Assembly: GCF_000422905.1 (NCBI RefSeq)
Contig: NZ_AUGY01000022.1
Location: 31,670 to 95,669 of the forward strand
DNA from: Paenibacillus alginolyticus DSM 5050 = NBRC 15375
GTDB lineage: Bacteria > Bacillota > Bacilli > Paenibacillales > NBRC-103111
DNA: 64,000 nt
Reading direction: 5' to 3'
Part shown: piece after piece, positions 53,275-62,518 of the stretch
Position numbering within the stretch: position 1 is the stretch's first letter
Layout: each line of letters begins with the position of its first letter
Notes under the pieces: generated by a model
What the model was told of the DNA's origin: nothing
What the model saw: only the letters and a program-made list of their open reading frames with translations
Database searches by the model: none
Position numbers and translations under genes: made by a program

Positions 53275-55878
53275 TTATTCGATCGTTATCCCATAATTTT
53301 TGGGTTCCCAGCCTACCTTAAAGCCTAATTTCTCTGAAATGAGCCGCAAAGGCACCATCGTCACATTATTCATGATTTTAGGAGACACTTCAGCCGTCAC
53401 ACGATCCCCGTTTACAAGCAGATCAGCATTATCAATCCATAGGTCAATAAGCTTATCGCCTCGTACGACGGTTACCTTCCGCTCTTTGTCATCCCACTTC
53501 ACATTGCCGCCTAATGCTTCTGTTACGAAACGAATCGGAACCAACGTATTATCATTCACAATCGTCGGAGCTTGCTCCAATGTATAAGATTTATCATTCA
53601 ACGTCGCTTGTTTCTTATATACATTCAGTTTTATCGTATTTTTCGGCAGAGCGGCTAGCTGTCCTTTGTAAATGAAAGAGATATCATCGATGTTAATTTT
53701 CCCTTTGAGTGCTCTTTCATCCTGTCCATTCGCTGGATTAGCGACATATATACTCTTGATCTTGATCGGGAACTTGAGGTCGGACACATCAGCCGTTACC
53801 TTGCGCCAGCCTGTCCAGTTCATATTTTCAGTGAAACTCACGTAATTCAGCTTACCATCCGCATCAACAATTTCTGCACGCACCCAGTTAAAGCTTCCGT
53901 CACCAAGCACTTTGGCTGTGATGAAATCCGGTTCTCCTTCAATCGGAGCACCATTCATCCCATTGAATCTAGCATAAGCTGCTTTAGTACCTGTTCCTTT
54001 TGTAAAATCATACGAAATTTCCAGACTCTTATTGCCGCTAATTGGCACAATGTTAACTGCGGAAACAACCTCTGCCGGATACTTGTCTCCTGTTGTCATA
54101 ACCGCAAATTTATCAAGATCATACCAAACCTTTTCCTGGCCAATAGGCAGTGTAACCATTGTGCTATAACCATCATATCTCGCAATAACTTGAGCAGCTT
54201 GAGAGCCCGAAGCGCTATCCACATGAAGAATACCGTCTTTCAGAGTCCCTTTAATCCCACTTAGCTCCCAAGTCGCTGATGCCGGAGGCAATTCACGTGT
54301 TGCGCCACTTCTAGTCGTTACAGATATGGGCAGCTTGAAATCTCCACCTTCTGTAAGTGAAAAGGATCCTGAGTTAAATTTCATGGAAGTTATCTGATCT
54401 CTTCCGACAACCTCAACGTCCATGGATGCTGAACCTTTGCCTGACTTGGCAATGATTTGGGTTTTACCAGGTAGTGTCGGTGTAAACACATTATCTTTGA
54501 ACGCTCCATTCGTCGTGGAACTACTCCACTGTGGAACAATGCCATCTACGGAAATCGGATTATAATAGTCATCATAAGCTTTAAATTGATAAGTGCTGGA
54601 TTCATTCATGAATAAAATATTTTGACCTTTTAAAATAAGTCCCTTCAACTCGCCCTTCGGTGCCGTTGAATACACACCCACACCATTTACAACGGAACGC
54701 TGATTGCCATTCTCTGTTTTATTAACTAGCTTCGGATCAAAATCTCCGAGTGGTCTTGAAACCATCTGGGTCGATCCCCCGCCATCCAGAACCATCCCTC
54801 TCCAAACGCCAGCACTAATCATAAACTGCTGAAGCTCTGGAAGCGTCATCCCTGCACTGCCTGCGCTACGATCTGAAGTAATGATATAAGCCGTCTTCAT
54901 GTCTTTGGAGTAGCCTATTGCCGTTCGGGAACGTGGGCTGTAGCCACTGAAATCTCCAATATTACGTGTAAAATAACTCGGCTTCGCCTCATCCACTAGC
55001 AGTGTGCTGCCGCCAATGAGCATCTTAAAATTCTTCCAATCATACGTCTTTGACGCATCATGCGGGACCATATCATATTTGGTAGTGATCTTATCTCCGA
55101 CTTTGAGGTGATTTACGATAAACTCCCTAGCTAGGCCTGAGCCTCTGAGGATATAGCCATCTGCTGGAGCTACCATTTTAATATTCGTATCTACGGCAAT
55201 TTCCTTGACTACATCATTCTGTATGAGTGCTTCCGTTGGAACATGGGTTCCATCTACCGCACGCTGCGTTAAAGCCCAAGCATTCGTATAGAGGAAAAGT
55301 CCATCTGCGATCATCGCGACATCGTTATCGTCCCAATAATACGTTTTGTTCACACCGCCAAGCTCAAAAGAAGTCCCGTCCTTCGCCGTAACCCTGCCTT
55401 GAAAATCAAAAATATCAATAATCGGTTGATTACTCTTCGTAATTGCAAAAGAATAAAGTCCAGATATTTTCGCCGGGGTCGCCATCACCTGACCATTTGT
55501 GATTTGTGCGCCTTCCGGAACACCTTCCGCTTGTGTATTGAAGAAATCCCCATTCACACCTGCCACGGCACCGGTATCTTTCACCATCCCCAGAACACTT
55601 TGGTTTTTCGTGAACTGATTCTTCGTTCCAGCCATTGCGTCTATCTTCACGTTCGGATTCGTCAAATCAACTTCTACCACATTGGCGTTCACCGAAACGT
55701 CCTTATTGCTTCTCGTTGTTGTCCAAATGTAATTCTTCATAATTGCACCAGATGTAATCGTCTCCTGCGAACTAAGTGTCAACGTCGGACCTGCCGCGTT
55801 TACCGTAGTCCCCGCAACCAATTGCCATACCAATGCGCAAGCCAGCGCACCCATTCCTACTTGCTTCTGTACCGTCAT
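53275..55878 (-). CDS. Secreted phosphodiester glycosidase (NAGPA domain) with copper-amine-oxidase-like C-terminal domains
   Basis: 867 residues. Signal peptide (about 1-29, ending TTVNAA). NAGPA domain about residues 60-405 with GVNGDFFN, SPRSRTAIGYS and LDGGGSTQMV. Then Ig/cohesin-like beta segments (about 410-590), a jelly-roll-like part (about 600-750) and two copper-amine-oxidase N-terminal-like units (TLVPIRFVTEALGG and TMVPLRLISEKLGF) at the end, common in Paenibacillus surface proteins. NAGPA removes N-acetylglucosamine from phosphodiesters; here it may act on wall polymers. Single gene. Confidence 0.9.
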   Translation of the reverse strand: MTVQKQVGMGALACALVWQLVAGTTVNAAGPTLTLSSQETITSGAIMKNYIWTTTRSNKDVSVNANVVEVDLTNPNVKIDAMAGTKNQFTKNQSVLGMVKDTGAVAGVNGDFFNTQAEGVPEGAQITNGQVMATPAKISGLYSFAITKSNQPIIDIFDFQGRVTAKDGTSFELGGVNKTYYWDDNDVAMIADGLFLYTNAWALTQRAVDGTHVPTEALIQNDVVKEIAVDTNIKMVAPADGYILRGSGLAREFIVNHLKVGDKITTKYDMVPHDASKTYDWKNFKMLIGGSTLLVDEAKPSYFTRNIGDFSGYSPRSRTAIGYSKDMKTAYIITSDRSAGSAGMTLPELQQFMISAGVWRGMVLDGGGSTQMVSRPLGDFDPKLVNKTENGNQRSVVNGVGVYSTAPKGELKGLILKGQNILFMNESSTYQFKAYDDYYNPISVDGIVPQWSSSTTNGAFKDNVFTPTLPGKTQIIAKSGKGSASMDVEVVGRDQITSMKFNSGSFSLTEGGDFKLPISVTTRSGATRELPPASATWELSGIKGTLKDGILHVDSASGSQAAQVIARYDGYSTMVTLPIGQEKVWYDLDKFAVMTTGDKYPAEVVSAVNIVPISGNKSLEISYDFTKGTGTKAAYARFNGMNGAPIEGEPDFITAKVLGDGSFNWVRAEIVDADGKLNYVSFTENMNWTGWRKVTADVSDLKFPIKIKSIYVANPANGQDERALKGKINIDDISFIYKGQLAALPKNTIKLNVYKKQATLNDKSYTLEQAPTIVNDNTLVPIRFVTEALGGNVKWDDKERKVTVVRGDKLIDLWIDNADLLVNGDRVTAEVSPKIMNNVTMVPLRLISEKLGFKVGWEPKNYGITIE

Positions 55879-56017
55879 GTTGCTTTTCCACTCTCCTCTT
55901 TCAGTCTAAGACTAGTATCTATCTTTTTGAACGTACTTATATAGACTCATAAACTAGTAAAAAAGTTACGATAGATTGAGAGTTGTATTTATACGTCAAA
56001 AATATGACCAAGAACCA

Positions 56018-56059
56018 GAAAAATAAAAGAGAGCACGACCCTAATCGGATCTGCTCTCT
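56018..56059 (-). terminator. Terminator after the 79-residue gene
   Basis: AGAGAGCA ... TGCTCTCT on the minus strand, with an inner loop, then TTTATTTTT. Confidence 0.8.
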
Positions 56060-56078
56060 GCTTGCGATGCTTGATATT

Positions 56079-56315
56079 TTATTTAGACCATTTAAGCTTC
56101 GCTTCTTGCTCAATCGACCTAGCGGATAATAGTTCAATAATCGTATGCTGCTGCTCTTGAATAAGCTCCATCCTTTTAACCGTTTCATTGGTTTCCAATA
56201 CAGCTTGCTTAATTTGAACTTGTTCCAATTCCAATCTGTCTAATCTCTCGATCACTGGAGATAATTCAGCCCTAAGTAACGCGGATAGTGCCTCTTTCAA
56301 ATCATTATCCAACAT
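56079..56315 (-). CDS. Small coiled-coil protein of unknown function
   Basis: About 78 residues, no signal peptide, mostly charged helix with leucine heptads (LSPVIERLDRLELEQVQIKQAVLETNETVKRMEL). ATGs at 56318 and 56315, and a TTG at 56312, are all close to GGGAG; the start is ambiguous. Flanked by its own terminator. No family recognised. Confidence 0.65.
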   Translation of the reverse strand: MLDNDLKEALSALLRAELSPVIERLDRLELEQVQIKQAVLETNETVKRMELIQEQQHTIIELLSARSIEQEAKLKWSK

Positions 56316-56497
56316 CATCACTCCCGATTCATTTACTTAATGCTGTTTTACGATTATACCATATTACTCGAACTTAGAGCATCTTCGGACTATATAAATA
56401 TTATACCAAATAAAAGGAAATATAGCAAACAAACGTTCTTATTTTATATACGAAAAAGCTGCCCTAATTGGACAGCTCTTCTTTTCCATCTATTCAT

Positions 56498-57703
56498 TTA
56501 AACCAATGCTTGTGTTTTCAAAGACTCAGCTTTATCTGTACGCTCCCAAGGAACATCCAGATCATTACGGCCAAAGTGACCATAAGCAGCTGTTTGACGG
56601 TAAATTGGACGACGCAGATCAAGCTCTTTAATGATTCCCGCAGGACGAAGGTCAAAATTATTGTGAATCAGCTCAACGAGCTTCTCTTCACTAACTTTAC
56701 CTGTACCAAAAGTATCCACAGCAATGGACACTGGACGAGCTACACCAATTGCGTAAGCTAATTGAACTTCACATTTTTCAGCAAGGCCAGCTGCTACAAT
56801 GTTTTTCGCAACATAACGAGCTGCGTACGCACCGGAACGGTCAACTTTCGTTGGATCCTTACCAGAGAATGCGCCGCCGCCGTGACGAGCGTAACCACCG
56901 TAAGTATCAACGATGATTTTACGACCTGTCAAACCAGCATCCCCTTGAGGTCCACCAATAACGAAACGGCCAGTCGGGTTAATGAAATAGTTTGTGTTCG
57001 CATCCAAGAGGTGAGCTGGAACGATTGGGTTGATAACATGTTCTTTAATATCTTTTTGGATTTGTTCCAACGTAACTTCTTCACCATGCTGTGTGGATAC
57101 AACAATGGCATCAACACGAACTGGTTTATCATCGACATACTCAACCGTTACTTGTGTTTTACCGTCAGGACGCAGGTATGGAAGAGTTCCATTTTTACGA
57201 ACTTCGGTCAAACGACGAGCCAATTGATGAGAAATCGAGATTGGAAGAGGCATAAGCTCAGGCGTCTCGTTAACCGCGAATCCGAACATCAGACCTTGGT
57301 CACCAGCACCGATTGCTTCAATTTCCTCATCAGACATCGAACCCTCTCTTGCTTCAAGGGCTCTGTTAACACCTTGTGCAATGTCAGGGGATTGCTCATT
57401 CAAAGAAACGAGAACCGCACATGTTTGGGAGTCAAAACCATACTTCGCACGCGTGTAACCAATTTCCTTAATTGTTTGTCTAGCGATTGCTTGAATATCA
57501 ACATATTCAGAGCTTGAAGTAATCTCACCGATTACCAAAACCAAACCAGTTGCTACAGATACCTCACATGCTACACGAGCATTCGGATCATTGGCAAGAA
57601 ATGCATCCAATACCGAGTCAGAAATTTGGTCACAAATTTTATCCGGATGACCTTCTGTTACGGATTCGGATGTAAATAAACGACGTCCACGTACTTGCGC
57701 CAT
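56498..57703 (-). CDS. metK: S-adenosylmethionine synthetase
   Basis: 401 residues. [12 protein letters not shown] near the start, [10 protein letters not shown] and [16 protein letters not shown]. Makes SAM from methionine and ATP, also feeding the SAM decarboxylase at 21655. ATG at 57703 is 9 nt after AGGAGG; an ATG directly at that site three codons earlier is unlikely. Confidence 0.98.
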   Translation of the reverse strand: MAQVRGRRLFTSESVTEGHPDKICDQISDSVLDAFLANDPNARVACEVSVATGLVLVIGEITSSSEYVDIQAIARQTIKEIGYTRAKYGFDSQTCAVLVSLNEQSPDIAQGVNRALEAREGSMSDEEIEAIGAGDQGLMFGFAVNETPELMPLPISISHQLARRLTEVRKNGTLPYLRPDGKTQVTVEYVDDKPVRVDAIVVSTQHGEEVTLEQIQKDIKEHVINPIVPAHLLDANTNYFINPTGRFVIGGPQGDAGLTGRKIIVDTYGGYARHGGGAFSGKDPTKVDRSGAYAARYVAKNIVAAGLAEKCEVQLAYAIGVARPVSIAVDTFGTGKVSEEKLVELIHNNFDLRPAGIIKELDLRRPIYRQTAAYGHFGRNDLDVPWERTDKAESLKTQALV

Positions 57704-57766
57704 ATCATTCATCCTCCTAATATCATTTAGTATGTTTGAAAAGCTTCTACACGATGCCTCTATATG

Positions 57767-57857
57767 AAAAAAAGTGGGCCCGGCTTTAGCGGCAGCTTTT
57801 CACGCCAAACGGAATCCCTCTTTTGCGCTCAAGCGCTGACAAGATCCTTGAATTCCG
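57767..57857 (-). ncRNA. Structured metK leader, class not recognised
   Basis: In the minus-strand transcript: CGGAATTC (57857-57850) pairs with GGATTCCG (57817-57810); inside, GCGC-TTGA-GCGC (57836-57825) is a small hairpin; then TTTGGCG (57809-57803) can pair with CGCTAAA (57791-57785), or GTTTGGC with GCCGGGC; a T7 run ends the element. The S-box core (GGTGGAGGGA, GATGAAGCC) is not present. The remaining 341-bp gap holds only the terminator below. Confidence 0.45.
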
Positions 57858-57902
57858 CAATGGTAAAAATAAGAATCAAACAGTAATCCATAAATAAAGA
57901 CA

Positions 57903-57937
57903 ACAAAAAAATGAACCTTTCCCGATTGGAAAAGGTT
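57903..57937 (-). terminator. Terminator downstream of the SASP gene
   Basis: AACCTTTTCC-AATC-GGGAAAGGTT on the minus strand followed by CATTTTTTT, about 107 bp after the SASP stop. Confidence 0.8.
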
Positions 57938-58044
57938 AAATTAAATATTGACCTTCAATTAGTTATCTTACGTCATTTGTCGTCTAGTGTCAATGCAGTA
58001 AACCGTGAAGAAATTATGAATAATTCAACAAAATACATAAAGTT

Positions 58045-58317
58045 CTATAAAGAAAATAGCGCTTCTTCTGCCTTCTGAATCAGTCTTTTAGTAATCGTTC
58101 CTCCTACAGCTCCCGCATCTCTCGAAGAGATATGTCCCCAGTAGTCTTCCTTCATTGAAGAGGAGGGAATCGATCCCAATTCCGTAGCAAATTCTGTATC
58201 CGCATGAAGCGACATTTGCTTACCAACAGGCAAACCTAATTCAGCAGCAATCTCATACTTTAGAATATCCAAAGCCTTTTTCGATTCTGGAACCACTTTA
58301 TTATTGTTTCTAGCCAT
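58045..58317 (-). CDS. Alpha/beta-type small acid-soluble spore protein
   Basis: 90 residues. GPR protease site TEFATELG in the middle, and EDYWGHISSRDAGAVGGTITKRLIQKAEE at the C-terminus; MARNNNKVVPESKKALDILKYEIAAELG at the start. Coats spore DNA. ATG at 58317 follows AAGGAGG. A CATACTA element upstream fits forespore sigma-G control. Confidence 0.93.
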   Translation of the reverse strand: MARNNNKVVPESKKALDILKYEIAAELGLPVGKQMSLHADTEFATELGSIPSSSMKEDYWGHISSRDAGAVGGTITKRLIQKAEEALFSL

Positions 58318-58392
58318 AACAAACGCCTCCTTAGAGTTTTTGTTGTGATTACGACACTCCATAAGCAATTGCCGATGATGTGAGTACATCAC

Positions 58393-58399
58393 TAGTATG
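58393..58399 (-). promoter_or_regulatory. Possible sigma-G -10 of the SASP gene
   Basis: Perfect CATACTA on the minus strand about 75 nt before the ATG. The -35 (TGMATR) is not clear. Confidence 0.45.
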
Positions 58400-58510
58400 G
58401 CTAGATTCCTGAAGTCGAACCGCATAAGAACTTGTTAGTTTGGGTAAAATTATGGAGAAGACTTTTATTGAAATATATGCATTATTTAGTGCAGCAATAC
58501 GAAAAAAACT

Positions 58511-59062
58511 TTATTGAGCAGCCTTACTTCCGTCGGCATTCAGCAATAAATAGCTTCCTCGTACCATGACAAAAATGTCCGCCGTATTTTTCGGCGATGA
58601 CTTAATACCGCGGCCTTCGGCCGGGAAAATCAAAAGATGATTCAGCGCGACTTCTGTCCCCGCTGGCAGATCTTTGCCTCCCGTAACATCCGGGATGCCA
58701 TTTTCATCGTTGCTCACGGCGAGTACCTTGCCTGTTCGCACGATAAACTCGGCGCCAGCACCGGAGTAAAGCGTTTGTCCATTTTGCAATTGGACAACCT
58801 TCATTGACGCTGGCGTGGAAGAGCCCGTGCCTCCGTTGCTCCCGCTAGGCTGGCCTGCGCCAGCATTGGCCGCGATCGCGGAGGCGACAAGCTCCTTCAC
58901 CTTTGCTTCGCTTAAGGTGTTCTGATCGAAGTAGCTCTTTGTGATCACCGGGTCGGTGGACGAGCCTGGAGTTGGGGCTTCGGCTTGGGCAGGGTTAATA
59001 ATTAAATTTAAAAAGAAAATCAAAGCAATAGCAAAAATAAATATTTTAGTATTTCTATACAA
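58511..59062 (-). CDS. Small secreted protein of unknown function downstream of the S-layer gene
   Basis: About 183 residues. Signal peptide with hydrophobic IFAIALIFFLNLII and AQA-E cleavage near residue 28; Gly/Ser linker (about 70-82); then a beta-rich C-terminal domain with MKVVQLQNGQTLYSGAGAEFIVRTGKVLAV. Family not recognised. Start probably TTG at 59062 with GGAG about 11 nt upstream; the TTG at 59098 has none. It begins about 40 bp after the S-layer terminator and has no visible promoter. Confidence 0.7.
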   Translation of the reverse strand: MYRNTKIFIFAIALIFFLNLIINPAQAEAPTPGSSTDPVITKSYFDQNTLSEAKVKELVASAIAANAGAGQPSGSNGGTGSSTPASMKVVQLQNGQTLYSGAGAEFIVRTGKVLAVSNDENGIPDVTGGKDLPAGTEVALNHLLIFPAEGRGIKSSPKNTADIFVMVRGSYLLLNADGSKAAQ

Positions 59063-59094
59063 GGTTGCTTCAACTCCAATATATGTGTATATAA

Positions 59095-59120
59095 GCAAAG
59101 AAGACCCCGAAGGGTCTTCT
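59095..59120 (-). terminator. Terminator of S-layer gene 1
   Basis: AGAAGACCC-TTCG-GGGTCTTCT on the minus strand followed by TTTGC: very stable tetraloop stem, short T-run. Confidence 0.75.
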
Positions 59121-59134
59121 GGATAGATTAGAGA

Positions 59135-62086
59135 TTAGTTTTTAGTAACAACAGTTGTTGCAACTTTGCCGTTTGCAGAGATTGCTTTGATAACAAACTC
59201 ATCAACAGTTCCTGGAATTGTAAGCAATCCAGTAGTATTGTTAATTGTTACTGATCCAGTACCTTTAACATCAGAGATCACGTATTGAACACCATAGAAT
59301 GTGTTGTAAGCTTGAGTATTGTCATAGTTCGCAAACTCAATACCATAGTTATCAACAACTTTAGTTTCAATAAGATCTTTAACAATCAAGGATGCTGCGC
59401 CTGTGTATTTCACATTAGCTTTAGCCGTAAGCGTTGCTACAGCTAATGCATCAGCTTTAACATTCACATCATAAGTGAATGATTGGCTCTCACCGTTTGC
59501 TTTCTCGATTACAGCAGTAATTGTAGCTTTACCAGCTTTTTTACCAACTACTTTAGCATCAGTTCCAGCGATACCAGCTTGAGCAACACTTGGATCCGAA
59601 GAGAACACACTTAAGAATTTCTTAACAGGTACAGCTACTGTGTCTCCCGACTTATCTTTCACTGTTACGCCAGCTTTTTTAGCAAAGCTACTGTTATATG
59701 TGTTGAAAGTAACACTGTCAGATGTACTAACAGAAGCAGTTCCATAAAGATCACTAATTGTGTTAGCAGAATAAGTTAAATCTGAATTTGCAATAACTTC
59801 AACAGATCTTTCGAAAGTTTTCAGTTCAGCAGTACCTTTTTTCAAGGTTACTTTAACTTTACCACTGCCACCAACAGCTTTACCTTTAAAAGTAATTGTA
59901 TCGTCATTGATGTTAGCAAATTGAGTATTGGTAATTGTTGGTTGATCACCGTCAGCTAGTGGTTGTGGAACAGCTGGAACAGATGCATCAAGATTCCATC
60001 CTGCTATTGTTACATCAGTATAAGTAGAACCACTTACTGTCACAACAACGCTATAATCTGTTTTTGTTGTAGTGTCCAAAGTTTCGCCATATTGGTCTTT
60101 AACCAATACCTTAAATGTTGTTGTTGCTCCCACTAGTGCTTTTTTAGTTGAATCATCACCAGTCAACACAATAGTTTCAGGCACACGAGTTGCTTGTGCA
60201 GTCAATGTGAGTTGAGCTTGTGTTTGGATGTTAGAGTTGTAAATGGAAGCAAAGAAGTAAACAATACCTTTTTCACCAGCATTTACGCTAGTAATTTTAA
60301 GTTTACCTTTGTTCTCGCCATATCTTACAATTCCATTAGCAGTGACTGTTGAATCAGATGCAACAACTGCGCCTGTTACACTAAAAGTAATCAAACTAGC
60401 GGAATCAACAATTTCATCAGCAGTCAATTGTTTACCGTCTGCATCATAAGCATTGATTGGGATGTACTGATCTTTAACTTCACCAGCAGCTAATGTTCCA
60501 CCGAAAGAACCGAATTCCAATTTTGCAGGAACTGCAGAAGCTTTCAAAGAAATCTTAGCTGTTGCAGAAGCTCCACCTTCATAATAAGTAACCGTCGTCT
60601 CAACTGACTTCTCAACCTTTTTACCAGTAGCAACTGTAATAGCAAGTTTCTTATCTGTAAAATTGAAAGTTTTAGTTAAGATGCTAAGATCATTAGGCGT
60701 TAATACTGGTTGTGGTACAGTAGCAGGAATGTCAGTTGTAATAACATCACCATATTGGTCATATCTTGTGATACTAAATTCAACTTTATCTCCTTCTTTG
60801 GAGATTGCAGTTTTACCAGTTGCATAAGTTGGTGTTCCTAGTTCAACTTTGGAAACAACTTGGTTGTAACCGATTTTGAACGTCTTTTGAGCGTATACAG
60901 AAGATTGATTCAAGCTTACAGTGATCGGCAATACGCCAATTTCAGTTGGGTACAATGTATTGCTTGAAGTATCTACTCCAATTTCTAACAAACCTGTGTC
61001 TGCATTACGTTTAGGAGTAACAGTCGAACCTGCAACGTTAGCAGTGTAATCTGTACCACTAACTGTAGCAACTTCACCGTATTGGTTTTCTGGTTTTACT
61101 TTAATAGTAATTTCCTTACCAGATTCACTTTTAGCAACTTTGTCACCAGCATTTACGAAGCTGATTTTAGTTACTTTTTCGTTTTCAGCTGTGAAAGTAC
61201 CTGCAGTTTTATCAACAGTTGCTGCATCAAGACCAGCAAGAGTTACTGTGTAGTTACCTTCAGTTACTTTAACATCAGTCAAAGTAAGAACAGCGGATTT
61301 TTTATCAGCCGCAAATACAGCAGTAGTTTTAACAGCAACAGTTCCTCTTGTCAGAGCCAAAGTAGCTTTAGTATCGTCTACTGGTTTGCTGAATGTTACT
61401 GTTACTGATTTAACACCAGTAGCTTTAGCTTCAGTAACGGATACTTTACCTGGGGATACATATTGAGCTTTAGCTTCGTATGCACCAGTCAAAAGTAGGT
61501 CGCGAGTTGCGTTACCTTGACCACCGAATTTACCATCAGCGCCAGCAGGAAGAAGTTTCAATTCAAGAGCCAATGCTACATAGCCTTGTGCCCAACCAGA
61601 AACAGTTGTATCAGTACCTGTTTTTGCTTTTGCATCAGCATCTTTACCCAGTACGCGAACCAAGAAAGTAGCAAGTTGTTCTTTAGTCACTTTACCAGCT
61701 GGGTTGTAAGTGCCTTCGCCGTAACCATCAGTGATACCAGCAGTTTTCAAAGCTTCGATGTAAGGAAGAGCGTAGCCGTTAGCTGCGTCATCAGCTTTAA
61801 CATCGGAGAAGCTGGAAGTTTTCAAATCTTTCTTAACTTCAACACCAGTGATCAAAGCTGCAACTTTCGCGAATTGAGCACGGTTCATTTCTTCTTTCAG
61901 ACCGAAAGTAGTTTCGCTTGTACCATCGAAGATACCTGCGCTGATAAGTGCATCAAATTTTGCTTTTGTAGCTGCGTCAAGATCTTTAAGATCTGTGAAA
62001 TCAGCAGATGTTTTACCGAATGCTACGGAAGAAAACATGGATAATGCCATTGCTGTAGAGAGAATTACGGATAAACTTTTTTTCAT
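59135..62086 (-). CDS. SLH-domain S-layer protein 1
   Basis: 983 residues. Signal peptide MKKSLSVILSTAMALSMFSSVAFG, three SLH domains to about residue 200 (FTDLKDLDAATKAKFDALISAGIFDG.. MNRAQFAKV; SDVKADDAANGYALPYIEALKTAGITDG; GWAQGYVALALELKLLP), then Ig-like and Big-type beta domains to the end, closing ISANGKVATTVVTKN. Anchored to pyruvylated wall polymers by the SLH part. ATG at 62086 has GGAGGAG upstream; a second in-frame start lies 31 codons earlier (62179, with AAAGGGGGTG upstream). Confidence 0.94.
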   Translation of the reverse strand: MKKSLSVILSTAMALSMFSSVAFGKTSADFTDLKDLDAATKAKFDALISAGIFDGTSETTFGLKEEMNRAQFAKVAALITGVEVKKDLKTSSFSDVKADDAANGYALPYIEALKTAGITDGYGEGTYNPAGKVTKEQLATFLVRVLGKDADAKAKTGTDTTVSGWAQGYVALALELKLLPAGADGKFGGQGNATRDLLLTGAYEAKAQYVSPGKVSVTEAKATGVKSVTVTFSKPVDDTKATLALTRGTVAVKTTAVFAADKKSAVLTLTDVKVTEGNYTVTLAGLDAATVDKTAGTFTAENEKVTKISFVNAGDKVAKSESGKEITIKVKPENQYGEVATVSGTDYTANVAGSTVTPKRNADTGLLEIGVDTSSNTLYPTEIGVLPITVSLNQSSVYAQKTFKIGYNQVVSKVELGTPTYATGKTAISKEGDKVEFSITRYDQYGDVITTDIPATVPQPVLTPNDLSILTKTFNFTDKKLAITVATGKKVEKSVETTVTYYEGGASATAKISLKASAVPAKLEFGSFGGTLAAGEVKDQYIPINAYDADGKQLTADEIVDSASLITFSVTGAVVASDSTVTANGIVRYGENKGKLKITSVNAGEKGIVYFFASIYNSNIQTQAQLTLTAQATRVPETIVLTGDDSTKKALVGATTTFKVLVKDQYGETLDTTTKTDYSVVVTVSGSTYTDVTIAGWNLDASVPAVPQPLADGDQPTITNTQFANINDDTITFKGKAVGGSGKVKVTLKKGTAELKTFERSVEVIANSDLTYSANTISDLYGTASVSTSDSVTFNTYNSSFAKKAGVTVKDKSGDTVAVPVKKFLSVFSSDPSVAQAGIAGTDAKVVGKKAGKATITAVIEKANGESQSFTYDVNVKADALAVATLTAKANVKYTGAASLIVKDLIETKVVDNYGIEFANYDNTQAYNTFYGVQYVISDVKGTGSVTINNTTGLLTIPGTVDEFVIKAISANGKVATTVVTKN

Positions 62087-62289
62087 AACCTTTTTTTCTC
62101 CTCCTTGAATATCTTTGGTTTTATTTTTTAGGTTGAATCTAACAATATTTGAGCTCGATTTACTCATTGTTTGGTTCACCCCCTTTCCAGAGTTAGAGCA
62201 TAATATAACTAAGTTCGCGTGCAGCTCTAGTGGCTACATTGGAAACTAGTAAACTTAAAGTAGGAAAATAGACACCCACACCAATTTAC

Positions 62290-62318
62290 ATTATACAATG
62301 GTCGATTAGCGTCGTAAA
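62290..62318 (-). promoter_or_regulatory. S-layer gene 1 promoter P2
   Basis: TTTACG (62318-62313), 17-bp spacer, TATAAT (62295-62290) on the minus strand, giving a leader of about 200 nt. Confidence 0.6.
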
Positions 62319-62359
62319 GAATTATTTTATAGAGTATTCCAGGTATACATTTATTTGTA

Positions 62360-62388
62360 TGTATATCTTTTCTCTTTAACTGTTTCAA
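62360..62388 (-). promoter_or_regulatory. S-layer gene 1 promoter P1
   Basis: TTGAAA (62388-62383), 17-bp spacer, TATACA (62365-62360) on the minus strand. Together with P2 it makes a tandem-promoter, long-leader layout usual for abundant surface proteins. Confidence 0.6.
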
Positions 62389-62481
62389 AGTATTAAACGC
62401 GTTCATTTTTAAAAAGTTGCGTTTTTTGAAAAAAACTTTTTTTATTTATGGTTTCATATCAAATATGCTGAGTAATAAACG

Positions 62482-62506
62482 AAAAAGAGACCCTCGCGGG
62501 TCTCTT
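62482..62506 (-). terminator. Terminator of S-layer gene 2
   Basis: AAGAGACCC-GCGA-GGGTCTCTT followed by TTTTT on the minus strand; similar in sequence to the terminator of the other S-layer gene. Confidence 0.85.
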
Positions 62507-62518
62507 CCGTTTCAAAAA

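Noticed and set aside
55937..56188. Minus-strand frame overlapping the small coiled-coil gene
   Set aside because: Different frame inside a gene and its terminator, no SD.
57704..58044. S-box (SAM-I) riboswitch before metK
   Set aside because: The conserved core (GGTGGAGGGA, GATGAAGCC) was looked for on the minus strand and is absent; kept only as unclassified structured leader.
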